64,000 nt of DNA from Anthostomella pinea (lineage: Eukaryota; Ascomycota; Sordariomycetes; Xylariales; Xylariaceae). The stretch covers positions 2,976,001-3,040,000 of the forward strand of contig CAUWAG010000010.1 of NCBI GenBank assembly GCA_963556695.1. The letters run 5' to 3'. This document shows positions 47,034 through 56,938 of this stretch, in pieces. The notes below the pieces were generated by a model, which searched no databases, was not told the DNA's origin, and worked only from the letters and a program-made list of their open reading frames with translations. Within the stretch, counting starts at the first letter, position 1; each line of letters opens with the position of its first letter. The translations under genes and the position numbers were made by a program.

Positions 47034-47573
47034 ATGGGTATAATGGACAAGTCCAGCTCGCTTTCAACACGCAAGAACAGTCTGTTGGACAATATGGTGG
47101 ACAGGCCCATCAGTATATACATGGACAGCCTCCCAGTGCACCGATTGGTGGACAGGCTCCTCAAGGAGGCTATGTTGGACAAAAGCCAACTCAGTACTAT
47201 CCTTCTTCGCCATTCAATCATCCCTAGAGCTCCACTGGCGATCCACACTGATGAGGTACGAGACATGACGGACTCTGGGGTTTGGATTCACTACTTCTAC
47301 GTGGCCATCGCCTGGGCCGAGTGGGCCGATGTGTCGTGGTATTTCGATCCATTTCGGTTCATTGCCAACGCACTACGGTGCGACAAGGTGATCTTGGATG
47401 TCGCCGAGCTATGCTTGAGAATACTAGATCGCGACCTTGTCCTCAACGAGATACGTAACGCGGGCGACATCAAGAGCCTCGTAGAGGGCACTTCACCCCT
47501 GGCGACGTGCAAGGTACTCCAGGAACCTCTTTTCGGCTTTGTCCCTGGAAGAAACATCGGACCAGTCCAGTGA
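47034..47573 (+). CDS. hypothetical protein, overlapping a Gln/Gly-rich frame
   Basis: ATG frame of 179 residues; the C-terminal two thirds (WIHYFYVAIAWAEWADVSW, LDVAELCLRILDRDL) read like a globular protein of unknown family. The first 190 bases overlap another ATG frame (46973-47227) that encodes a Gln/Gly/Pro-rich peptide of 84 residues (GQYGGQAHQYIHGQPPSAP) built on a repeated TGGACA string. Only one of the two frames is likely to be used. It sits inside the split DUF6604 locus. Confidence 0.3.
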   Translation: MGIMDKSSSLSTRKNSLLDNMVDRPISIYMDSLPVHRLVDRLLKEAMLDKSQLSTILLRHSIIPRAPLAIHTDEVRDMTDSGVWIHYFYVAIAWAEWADVSWYFDPFRFIANALRCDKVILDVAELCLRILDRDLVLNEIRNAGDIKSLVEGTSPLATCKVLQEPLFGFVPGRNIGPVQ

Positions 47574-48372
47574 CAGAAACTAGGACAGTGTCGAGTACCA
47601 AATCCTCAACGAGACTGCCATTCTGCCATGATTTATTTCCCAGTGATGATCCTGAGCACACCATCGATATGGACATTAGTCCGCAACAACAGTTGGCTTT
47701 TGTATTCTTCGCTTTCTTTGAGGATATACACCGAATCCGTAACCGTGTACAGAATATCTGGGTCCGCGAGCGCCAGGGCAAAATCGACATTGTGTCAGCC
47801 TCTCTACAGACTTCGCTAGCCATCGATATGGTCGCAAGCCAAGAAAAGGAAATCCACGAGCTGTATAAGGCGCATTATACAGGTTCGGGGGACACTTACG
47901 AGGATCTCGTCAGCAAGGCAAGGGCGAAAGCGAAGGCTGAGAGACTCGCTCTCACCCCACTGCAGAGTATGACTCTTCTCGAAGGGCATCTTGCTATCGC
48001 TTTCATACCTCTTCGCCTGGAATACTTCGAACTGATGCGCCAATATGACCGCGTTATCGAAGCAGTATTACCGGCGTCTGCAAAGGCATATGGGCGGAGC
48101 AAAGGTTCTCCACCACGTCATAGGGGTCTTTGACCGCTTAGCCAAGGAACTATTTAGTCGACATGGACTATACCGAGGTTGAGCAGGTTGGAAAGAAGAT
48201 CCGCGCAACACTCGATACAAGTTATATGAGGGGGTTTAAGTAACGGGGACCTGGCACCCAGTGGCTCCCAGCCTGCCGCAGCAACCTCAGCTCACTGCTA
48301 CTCATTACATAGTCCAAATCTCTAGAAGGCTAGAGTCCAATCTATTCAGTCCCAACCTCCTCGCCGCTCGCA

Positions 48373-50492
48373 TCATCCATCAAGTGTCAAAGCCCTGATC
48401 TTAATGTATCGTGCATAATCTGGCCCGAAAATCTCCTCCTTATCCAACAAGTCCCGATCGTGCTCGTACAATGGATTAACGTCCAGGTCATCATCCTGGT
48501 ACACACCCAGCTCCTCAGCCTTGGCCTTGAAGTATGCTTCCTCGTCGCTGTCGCTCGGGAAATCACCATCCTCCTTTGTGTTCCAGACCCTGCCTTCGTA
48601 CTTTATGTCGACTTCCTTCTCGCTCTGGACGTACCTCTTGATCGCATCCGACAAGAGTCCCACGTCGATCCCTTCCATGTCCATAAACTTCTCTTCCTTG
48701 ACGTTCAGGATGCTCTCCATCTTCATCGCCCAGCTGATAGTGACGAAGTCGATCTCGTCGTCGGAGTGCTTGTCCAACTCCTCGCCGTTGATCTTGAACG
48801 ACTTGAGGCGCTTGTCGGGCTCCTCCGACGGGTCGTATTCGACTCTGACGCCGTGGCTGTATTGGAGGAAGACCTCGTCGAGCAATGCCGGATCAGTGGC
48901 GTAGGTCGCTGCCACGACCTTGTGTAGGTCCTTCTTGGGCATGCGCCAGTTGATCGTGTGGTCTGGAAACGGCTGCACGACGTCTATGTCCGTGTCGACA
49001 ATGTCGCCCTTGTTGAGACTCGTGCGCAGTGTACCAGCTGTGAGGAATGCGAACTTGGGGTTGTAGTCTTTCTTGTTCTCGCTAGCATGCCAGAGTAGCG
49101 CACTATCGCAGAGGTGGTTAGTCAGTTCCTTCCACAGAAACAGCCGTTTTCCGCTGGCTAGCAGGGTGATCTGGATGGTAAAAGCTTACTCGGCCATAAA
49201 GTTGCCCATCAGAGATTCACCATCATAGCGACCAGGCTGGTCGAGGATCTTTCCTTTGGTAGCGCCGATGACCATCCCCGACCTTTCTTCAATCGACAGG
49301 CCGGTCTCCGGGTCCTTGGACGTAAACTTATCGTCAATGATCTTTTGGAGTTCTTCATTGACGAGATCCTTGTTGTACTTCACTTCAATGCCTCTCGCCT
49401 GGCACTCGAGTTTATTATTGTCATCCCAGGTCAATTTCATCATGGCGATAAAGCGCCCCCTGTTTCCATACTCATTAGTACCATATGAGGAAAATGAAAG
49501 CGGCTGGGTAATGCTCACTTATATCCGGAGGTGATAATGCAGGTGTCCCCCTCCTTTGTCGGCAACTCCCCGGACCTCGTCCCCTGGCCGAATTGTGGCC
49601 TGTTCTGCCCTACGATGTTGCCCAGTCCGGTGTGACTGTGGCCACCGACAATGAAATCGAGGCCTTCGCCTTCCATGGCCGCGGCAAGCGCGATATCATT
49701 CTGATAGCCAATGTGAGTCAGGGCCCCGATGGCAAATTGGTCGCCATCGTCTCGCTTGCCTAGCTCAGCTTTCATTTCCCGAAGTATCTTCCTCGCCGTG
49801 GTGACTGGATCGAAGATCTTGGTATTCTCGTCTGTCTTGCCCGGCTTCACTGATTGAGGGGTCGTGAGTCCCATCAATATGACCTTCTTGTCCGGATAGA
49901 TCTGATAGGGCTTGAACATCGGTTGAAGCTCCTTCACCCCGAACTCGACATTTGCGGCCAGCCAGTTCAGCTCTTTGGTTTTTGTCACCGTGTCACGCAA
50001 GACCTCCTCGCCTAGATCCCAGTCATGGTTTCCCGGCACCACAGCGTCGAATCGGCCTATCTTGTCGAAGTCGGGTATCACGCCTTGTTGATACCTCTTG
50101 AACATTGCGGTGCCAAGCGATTGGTCTCCGGCGTTCAGCCAGAGGAGGTTCTTCATTTCCTCTCGCTTCCGCAGATGGTCGACCACGCCGACGACTATTG
50201 ATCCCATCAGTGAGTACGAGCGGCAGGTCCATGCGTCGAGTGACGACCTACTGTTCGCGTAACCCCCAACACAACCCTCGCGCTTGTCGACAGGACACTC
50301 GCTATGGCCTTTCTGGAACGGGACCATATGAGCGTGGTCATCGTTCAGGGCGGCAATCCACACCGGATCGCGTTTAGCCCGTTGATGCACTTCGCTCTTG
50401 TGGGTTACATCCGCAGTGCGGAAGGATGGTAAGGCGCTGCCGGAGCATATGTAAGAAAACAACAAAAGTGGTAGTGATGTTCCCACAATCAT
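48373..50492 (-). CDS. secreted 5'-nucleotidase-type metallophosphoesterase
   Basis: Three exons: 50492-49519, 49459-49190 and 49102-48373; phases close exactly; 657 residues. Introns are 59 and 87 nt with branch sites TACTAAT and TGACTAAC. An N-terminal signal peptide (MIVGTSLPLLLFSYICSGSALP) is followed by the calcineurin-like domain: ALNDDHAH, WLNAGDQSLG, VVPGNHDWDLG, ALTHIGYQNDIALA and VGGHSHTGLG supply metal ligands. The second half has the 5'-nucleotidase C-terminal domain (TAGTLRTSLNKGDI, PFPDHTINW). UshA-type enzymes hydrolyse nucleotides or related phosphoesters outside the cell; the exact substrate is not predictable. Slight departures from the usual N-D-x-H (NDDHAH) and GDQ in place of GD.F are noted. 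Intact, just left of the mobile-element nest. Confidence 0.9.
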
Positions 50493-51604
50493 CGTGATTG
50501 CTGTTGAGATGTCCGTTTAATTGGATCGAATCGATGCCACGTGACAGAAACAAGCCACGGTAGTCTTGAACAGAGAGTTTTCTCTGCGACCAAGGCATAT
50601 TACATAGTCGTAGATTGCTGATGGAATTGTAGTGGTCTCCAGCCATTGCAGCGTAGGCGAATTCGCCACGCTGGGAGACTCTCTCTTGGCTAGAATATAT
50701 TTTCTGCGGTGACCGATCAAGCAGTTGACTTCACTGCAACGCTGAAGGGCTTTGCTGCGTGGAGCCCAAATGATCCGCCACACGTCGGGCGATAGATATT
50801 CTTAGATCAAAGCCAAATCTTGACTTTCCAGACATCTTCTGTTGTTAATTGACTGACTGGATGTGGTTTCGCATGCCTGCCTTTCGGTCAGCATACGGTG
50901 GGTCGCCGACCAGGGGTCGACACCATCAAGCTCGTTCATCCTGCGAAGTCACTATTTTTGGCAAAGTAAAGCTCTGTTAATAGGCAGCTTTTGAGACTTT
51001 GAGAATTGCCAATGAGGCAATCCCTTGAATAGTCATTCTTGTCTGATTCAGTTAAGCCCTTGTAAGAAGCCACACCCGTTATGAACCAGACTATACAGTC
51101 ATGAACGGCGGAGCCACCCCAACACTTAGTGAAGAACCATCTAGCAAAAGGCCAAGTGGCCTTGAAAGGACGTCGGTAGTCCGTAAACGTTCACCAGAAT
51201 GCCAAAGGTTGTCGCCCAACGGGGCAGTTGAGAATAGGCCGTCTGGAATTAGGCAGCTGCCAGGAAGCATACCCCCGTCTGCAACGCCGGTATGTGCCCC
51301 ATACGCGCATCGGGAAGCCCGCACCACCTTCCAGACGGGCTCCTTGGTATAATTAGAAGGAATAACGGAGAACAGGTCCCCGTGTTCGCAACCGAAGGAA
51401 TTCTGGGTGGGCCCGACTCCCATTTTTAGCGACAGTGTTACCACTATAGTTATGATGATATCGAACAAGTACAATATCCATGGGCTACATGCGAAGTGTT
51501 TCTCTCAGAGCATCGGGTCAACAGCGACATCGACGACGTATTTGTCAATTGGGATGTACCGAGGTCAATCGATGATCAATATATAGGACCAGACTCATAA
51601 TCAG
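50493..51604. other. intergenic flank of the mobile-element nest
   Basis: 5' region of the nucleotidase gene, then unique DNA to the LTR. Overlapping frames at 51091-51474 (-) and 51101-51352 (+) have no recognisable content. None of it reads as the missing reverse transcriptase part of the neighbouring LINE. Confidence 0.4.
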
Positions 51605-52092
51605 TGTTACGAACCAACGAGGCGTACAGGGAATGAGGCCCGCTGGCAGGCCCAACAAGATGGACAGTAACTGGAAGAACCCGGGAGAACGCACGGGCTA
51701 AGGAAACGTCTAGGTCACGTGATCAAGACATCACATGACAGATAGCTTGGATAGCGAGCTTATCCAACATATCCCGGATAGCTTGGATAACAAGGTTATC
51801 CAACATATCCACCCCATCAGTGAGGGAGAGATTGGATATATAAGGATGGACGTTTCCTAGCTAGACAGATAGACAGTCTCTACCTCAGTGATCAATCTAA
51901 GCATCTTAGCCAACCCTAAGGTGGGAGAAATCTCCTGACGACTCGACTATTCAGTGAACCCAGTTCAGACCAAGCCCCAGTATCTGAGTGTCTTCTAGTT
52001 GACAGAAGCCTCTATCGTCTTTTGTGTTGACTTACCTCAGAACATAAACCCTATAGAACCCTTTAGCCTTATAGGTTAGACGGCTCGTCACA
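51605..52092 (+). mobile_element. LTR of a retrotransposon (plus orientation)
   Basis: 488 bp bounded by TGTTACGAACC at the left and CTCGTCACA at the right (TG..CA). A promoter-like ATATATAAGGA is at about 51835-51845. From about 51810 to the end it matches, inverted, the LTR at 58430-58894; the left third (U3) is diverged apart from the first 14 bp. Inside U3 a tandem pair of about 35-bp units (51741-51810) carries the perfect palindrome TTGGATAAC-AAG-GTTATCCAA at 51783-51803. The flanking 5-mers differ (ATCAG left, CTGGC right), so this copy has no visible target duplication. Confidence 0.85.
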
Positions 52093-54482
52093 CTGGCCAG
52101 GGGATGCACCCAGCCGGGGGAGCTCATGAATCCTGTTTTGGACATTGTCTATCAGCTCTTGTAATTTATTGTCCGGGACTATTCACTGATCAGTCTTGGG
52201 GACCCGGTCCAGGTCTCCCTGAATTGGTACAACTATTCGTAATGTCTTGTGATCTGAGGTGCACTGGAGTGCACTATTCATTGAGGCTTCAGCCATAAGG
52301 ACATCTGAGAAAACCAGATCTAGTACATTTCTGTCATCATATGTCAGGACATCTGGTTCAGAAATCAGATCCAGTCTGTGGTCTGTCATAGTCTGTGCAA
52401 GTATAGCACCACCATGATATCCTGGATTGCTTGAGTCCCAGGATGTGTCGCTAGCATTGAAATCTCTGGCTATGACACAGCCAAAGGGTGGAGTCCATAC
52501 TTCCAGAATATCATCCACTTCCTGTGGGTTGTCACATGGCCGGTAGACACTGGCAAATATAATGCCTTATACCTTAACCCAGGTGATGTCTTGTGTAGTA
52601 TAGGGCAGAAGTTGATCCGCTTGAAGGTATTTTCTCACATAGATAAGAGATCTGGGTTGTGTACTATCGCTGTCCCAGGAATCCACTGGGGAATATATAT
52701 CGTAATTGGTATGTGTCTTTACTCTCATTCTCTTGCCTGGTGGTATGCCAACCCAGGGCTCTTGCATCAGAATAATGTCTGCTTGTTCTCCTTTGTAGTC
52801 AGCCAGGTTGATGGCTAACTCTGTAGGGCCTACACTCTTTTGTCCTCCTGCTGTATTCACAGAATGGATGACTAGATGCCCGTGTCGATGTGCTTTGTTT
52901 GATGTACCTAATATTGACTGACAACAATGGTATCGGCATCCTTGGGATGAGCTGTATCTGTTGTATCGATTTGCATTGTGGTGTCTTTGTTATTATTGTT
53001 AGGTGTTGACCCAGCTTGGTTTCTGCCTATTTCATTGAAGGCCCTGGATCTGGCTCTTTTTCCGGCCAGCCTTATTTCCTGGATTTGCTCTTATGTGTGC
53101 TTGTGGATGATGCCTTTCACAACCTTGGGGCGTGTAGGGCATTTGTCGAAGTTGGCAACATGAGGTCTTTTACAATTAACACACTTTGGGATTAGTTTTT
53201 CGCACCCCCCCTGGTGTACTGTACTGGCACAACGTGCACATACTTGCTTTTCACATCGGTAGTTCCTACCATGGTATCTGAAGCAGTTCGCACACTGGTA
53301 AACCTTAGGGGAGTATTGAATGTACCTTGAGGTCATTGAGTGAGCAAAAAGCGTGAATGGTTTCTTTACTGCTCGGTGCAGAGAGATCACCCATGTAGTC
53401 TCTGGATCAGAATTAACTGTGTTCCTTGAGAATATACACCTTAAAGGTCTGTTACCTGTTTTGGCTTTAATTTCCTTAGCAACAGCAATATCGGTAATAT
53501 CGATTGTTAACCCTTCCACACTGATGACCTTTCTTGGGCATCCATCGACCTTATAGTGATGCCAGACCGTGTGGGTCTCGATCTTTTCTGCCTTGAGAAT
53601 GTCAGTGATTTCTTTTTGGAAGGCCAGGAGCTTAGCCTGAGTTGGCTTGTCCCTTGGGTGTATAAATCCGGAGGGGCACCGGGTCACTTCTCTAAGCTCT
53701 TAAAGGTGGAGCTTAAGTCTTCTGTTTAGTGTAGACTTTATTCCGTAAGGCTCTAAGTGGCTATTATCCATACGGACAAAGACCCGGAGATCATCCTGTT
53801 TCTTTTTCAGTTGGTTGGCAGTGATAAGGGCACCAGGCTGTGTTTTCTTTATGGTAGTGTTGACTGTCTGTGGATGCTGTCGTTGGCTAGAGGAGACAGC
53901 TTGGGCGAAGGTCATGGTGGGCTTTACCATCCCTATCCCCCCAGGGATGGTCTTCTTTTTGAGCGGATCTTGGGTTTCCAGCCACTCGCTCAGACATTTA
54001 GAGAAGAAAGCGCTGAACTCCTTGGCATGAGAGTATAGTTCGGTTCCAGCTTTCTTAAGTGTCTTATCAACAACTGTAGCATACTCTTGAAACATTGTTA
54101 TCCTGGCTTTATAGAGGTGTTTGTCTTTAGCCAGTATTCTGGCAATTTGGTCCTAGCACTCTGAGGAGGAGGCTTTATTCCTTATATCGCATGTAATGGT
54201 TTGGTCTGTTGAGGTTTTGTTCAATTGAGGTCGTTTCATTCCAGTGGTGCTACTGTCATTGACATTTCAGGATTTTCCTTTCAGAGGGGAAATAATGGTA
54301 AAGTCAGCCTCAGAGACCTGTGACGGGCTGCTGCTAATGTCGTCAAGCAGCGCCTGGCGGAGCCTGCTCAGAGTTGCCGGGCCGTATGTCTTTCTAGGGG
54401 CCGGGGATTTGAGCACGCCGCCAGTGGTCGTCTTTGGGACGGCCATGGGCGTGTTTGGGGGCCCGTCGTGGAAGGGTGCCAT
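52093..54482 (-). mobile_element. LINE-type retrotransposon, 3'-truncated and full of stops (Tad-like)
   Basis: ORF1 begins at ATG 54482 (MAPFHDGPPNTPM) and, ignoring stops, stays in one frame to about 53060. It ends in three zinc knuckles (CANCFRYHGRNYRC, CARCASTVHQGGC, CVNCKRPHVANFDKC), the gag-like ORF1 of fungal LINEs. The next region encodes the APE-type endonuclease (IILMQEPWVG, ASVYRPCDNP, VIARDFNASDTSWDS, SDHKTLRI) and runs in frame right up to the LTR at 52092. Reverse transcriptase and RNase H are absent. In-frame stops include TGA and TAG between 54100 and 54270, TAA at 53702-53700, TAA after the knuckles, TAA at 52569-52567 and TGA at 52185-52183. All can arise from CGA, CAG or CAA by C-to-T. 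Dead copy. Confidence 0.85.
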
Positions 54483-54843
54483 CCAGCTTTTGAGAAAAAT
54501 TCTCTTGTGCCTTGGCAGAGATAGTCAGTTACTAAGAGAAGTGCCTGCTTTAATGCAAATATCAAGGTTGCGCCCTAATAGCGGGGCGCCAAGAAAAATA
54601 GTTGTTTTTGTTTGACGTGTGGCGTGTTGTTGTTCTGGAGGTGTGCTCGGTTACTGAACCGGCATTCCCACAATATATATTTGCCTCAGGAGAAGCCCTC
54701 CTGACGGCCTGCCACCAACTGTACCAGCTGCGGACTGCCAACTGCCAACTACCTGCCGAGGTACTTAGTATCACCTAGTTGACTGCGCTGGGTGATCCAT
54801 TGTGTCAAGTACCCGTTGTCTTGCACTGTTACTACAGGGCATT
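54483..54843. other. LINE 5' flank
   Basis: Probably LINE 5' untranslated DNA near 54500 grading into unique sequence. No gene seen. Confidence 0.35.
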
Positions 54844-55353
54844 ATGCCCTGTGCCGACCCACCGTCAGCCAGGAATTCTGCACATAAAGATTTTTTTCTT
54901 TCCACCCACTTTTCGACCTTTCTTCCTTTCCTTTCCACTTCCACTTCCACTTCCCACCCCTCCCCTCCCTGTCACCATTGGGTTGCAGAAGGTCCCCAAC
55001 ACCCACTTCCCTTTCCAATTCCCACTACAACCCATACCTTCACGGTGGCGACGCCGCCGGGACTCGCTGGCGCAATCGCTGCGATGCGCAAGGCGATTCG
55101 CGAGGTCGACCCTCCCCTTGGCTGCAAATACGCATGCGCCCCGTTCGTAGCGGGTGAGACCTACCGAAGTGACCTACCTGACGAGCTTCCAACCGGCGCA
55201 GCCAGAAAAGACATTTTCTGCCGGAGCTGCGGCACTTGTCACGACCCCGCCAACTGCCGAGGTCCTCCGAACAAGTACGGACTCTTCGATGGGTGCAACA
55301 TTTGCGGTGGAGAGCACATCAGTGAGACTTGCTTCTTCAACGACTTGACCAAT
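54844..55353 (+). CDS. hypothetical protein with two tandem CX2CX3HX4C motifs (5' exon)
   Basis: First exon candidate of 170 codons from ATG 54844 (MPCADPPSARNSAH), ending in frame at a clean donor (GACCAAT|GTAAGT). A later in-frame ATG at 55084 is an alternative start, since residues 20-60 are Pro/Ser/Thr/His-rich and could be leader. The conserved-looking part has two motifs of identical spacing: CRSCGTCHDPANC and CNICGGEHISETC, both CX2CX3HX4C, one residue shorter than retroviral-type knuckles. Likely zinc-binding. I could not find the next exon with confidence; the frame after the donor closes soon. The gene lies between two transposon relics and might come from one. Confidence 0.45.
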
Positions 55354-56938
55354 GTAAGTACTTCCCCTACCTTCACTCCATGTTTTACTCCATCTTGTTC
55401 TGCGCCGCAGCCACACCCCCATGGCCTACAATCGTCTCCCCCATCCTGTTGAACGGCAGTAGGTGCCAAAGGGTATCACGTGTGATAACAGGATAAAGAG
55501 TGACCCACAACACAGGGATATCTAGGAGGAGAATCATGCACCGCGGAATCCTCCGAAGAACCGAAGATCAATACAGAGGAGAATCGACCATACATTTTGC
55601 TACGTGACAACATCCCCTCCAGACCTGCCTGAGGCTGGAAAACGCTCACAAATCTCTGCACCCGACTGTTTTGCACCCAACAAACGCAAGCAACTCATTT
55701 CATGCCACGAATCTCCCACTCCAACCCTAATGCACCGCACACCTAACACACATTTTGCTACCCCCTCGCCACCACCCATCGCAACCAGGTCTCCTCGCCG
55801 CCTTTGACATCTTTTTCCCTGCGGCTTCGCTGCTTTTATAATCTCATCACTAAAAACTGCAGCCTACCTTGTTTGGGCTTACTGTATTGTTCAATCCTTC
55901 AATCCTTGGACCGGTAGCCTCTCGATTGTAAGTCTATTCCCGATGACCCTGCTCCAGTCCCCTTCCATCCCCCCCTTCCTCACTTGAGATTCCCCTGCCT
56001 CAATCCCCCCTGTGATCTCTCGCAAGGCACTACAAGCACCATCATCACAGCCCGCCGTACCTCTGCGGAAATGTACACATGCCACACCTACACATCCCCT
56101 CCAAGCCTCTAGGTGTTTCAATTCGCTGCTTGGCTATTATCCCTCCCCCCAAGACACGGTGCGATAGAGCCCCCCACTTGCGAGTCAAATAACCCAAGTC
56201 TTGTTTCATGACGGCATGTCGTTTCTGGCTATGCCAATGATACCAATCGTCTTGGCTCACTTCTGAATTCGACCACAGCTGACTCCTAGCAAGATAGCGA
56301 ACCAGAACGACTCGGGCACGACCCGGCTGGCGGTGCCGGCGCGGGAGAAGGAAAAGATGATTGTCGAATCGGCCGATATTCCCCTGAGAGCAGAGGCCCT
56401 CCGTGAGGACTTCATTCCACGCCAAGACATTGGGCCCCTACAGTCCGCCCTGGGTGTCTCACTCGAGTTTCCACCTCCATGGTGGTCACCAGCAGGCTGC
56501 GAGCTGAGCATCCACTCCGCGGCGGTCTCAGCAGCAAGACGATAAACGCGGCGAAATTCTGGTACGACTACGGCTATCAGTTCGAGTACAAGAGCCCGGC
56601 GCCGGTGGCGGCCAGGGTCTTCTTAGACATGCACTACCGCCCCAACGATTACGATAATTTCCCATGGCCAAGACCAGAGGACGGCCTGACCCACCTCCCA
56701 CCTGGGTGCCGAAATATTACCAAGAATCCACACGAAGAGAAGGGGGGTGGCAGAGGGGAGGAGCCGGTGGCTCCTCCGTCAGAACCTTCGAAGGCCGCTA
56801 ACGGCGGGGGCATCAAGTTGGGACAGTTTCTCCACTAAAAGGCCACAGTTGCACCCCCAGATAACTCCATCTGCATTGAAGCTATAAATTATATAATAAA
56901 TGCGTTAGAACCGCCTTTTCTTGGTGTTTTCAGTAATA
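55354..56938. other. gap between the zinc-motif exon and the pogo relic
   Basis: Pyrimidine-rich at 55380-56000. From about 56298 to 56842 (+) two overlapping frames read somewhat protein-like: one containing EKEKMIVESADIPLRAEALRE, the next AAKFWYDYGYQFEYKSPAP and a Gly/Pro tail. They could be exons of the preceding gene or separate relics. I recognise no family. Confidence 0.35.

Larger units (their letters stand above)
45595..48133 (+). pseudogene. split DUF6604-like gene
   Basis: Two separated pieces resemble the DUF6604 domain found at the N terminus of many fungal proteins. The left piece (about 45700-46122) has a Lys/Ala/Thr-rich linker. In shifting frames it has FTTKEFVNQARLVSAAG and VPHARLQQVRKAIDQRRR, then HGHFVTVLEDYLSLLQ. 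The right piece (about 47650-48133) has QLAFVFFAFFEDIHRIRNRV and GKIDIVSASLQTSLAIDMV. About 1.5 kb with other frames lies between. The left piece changes frame at least once near 45990. I infer one ancestral gene interrupted by an insertion or rearrangement. Recognition is from memory of the family pattern and is moderate. Confidence 0.45.
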
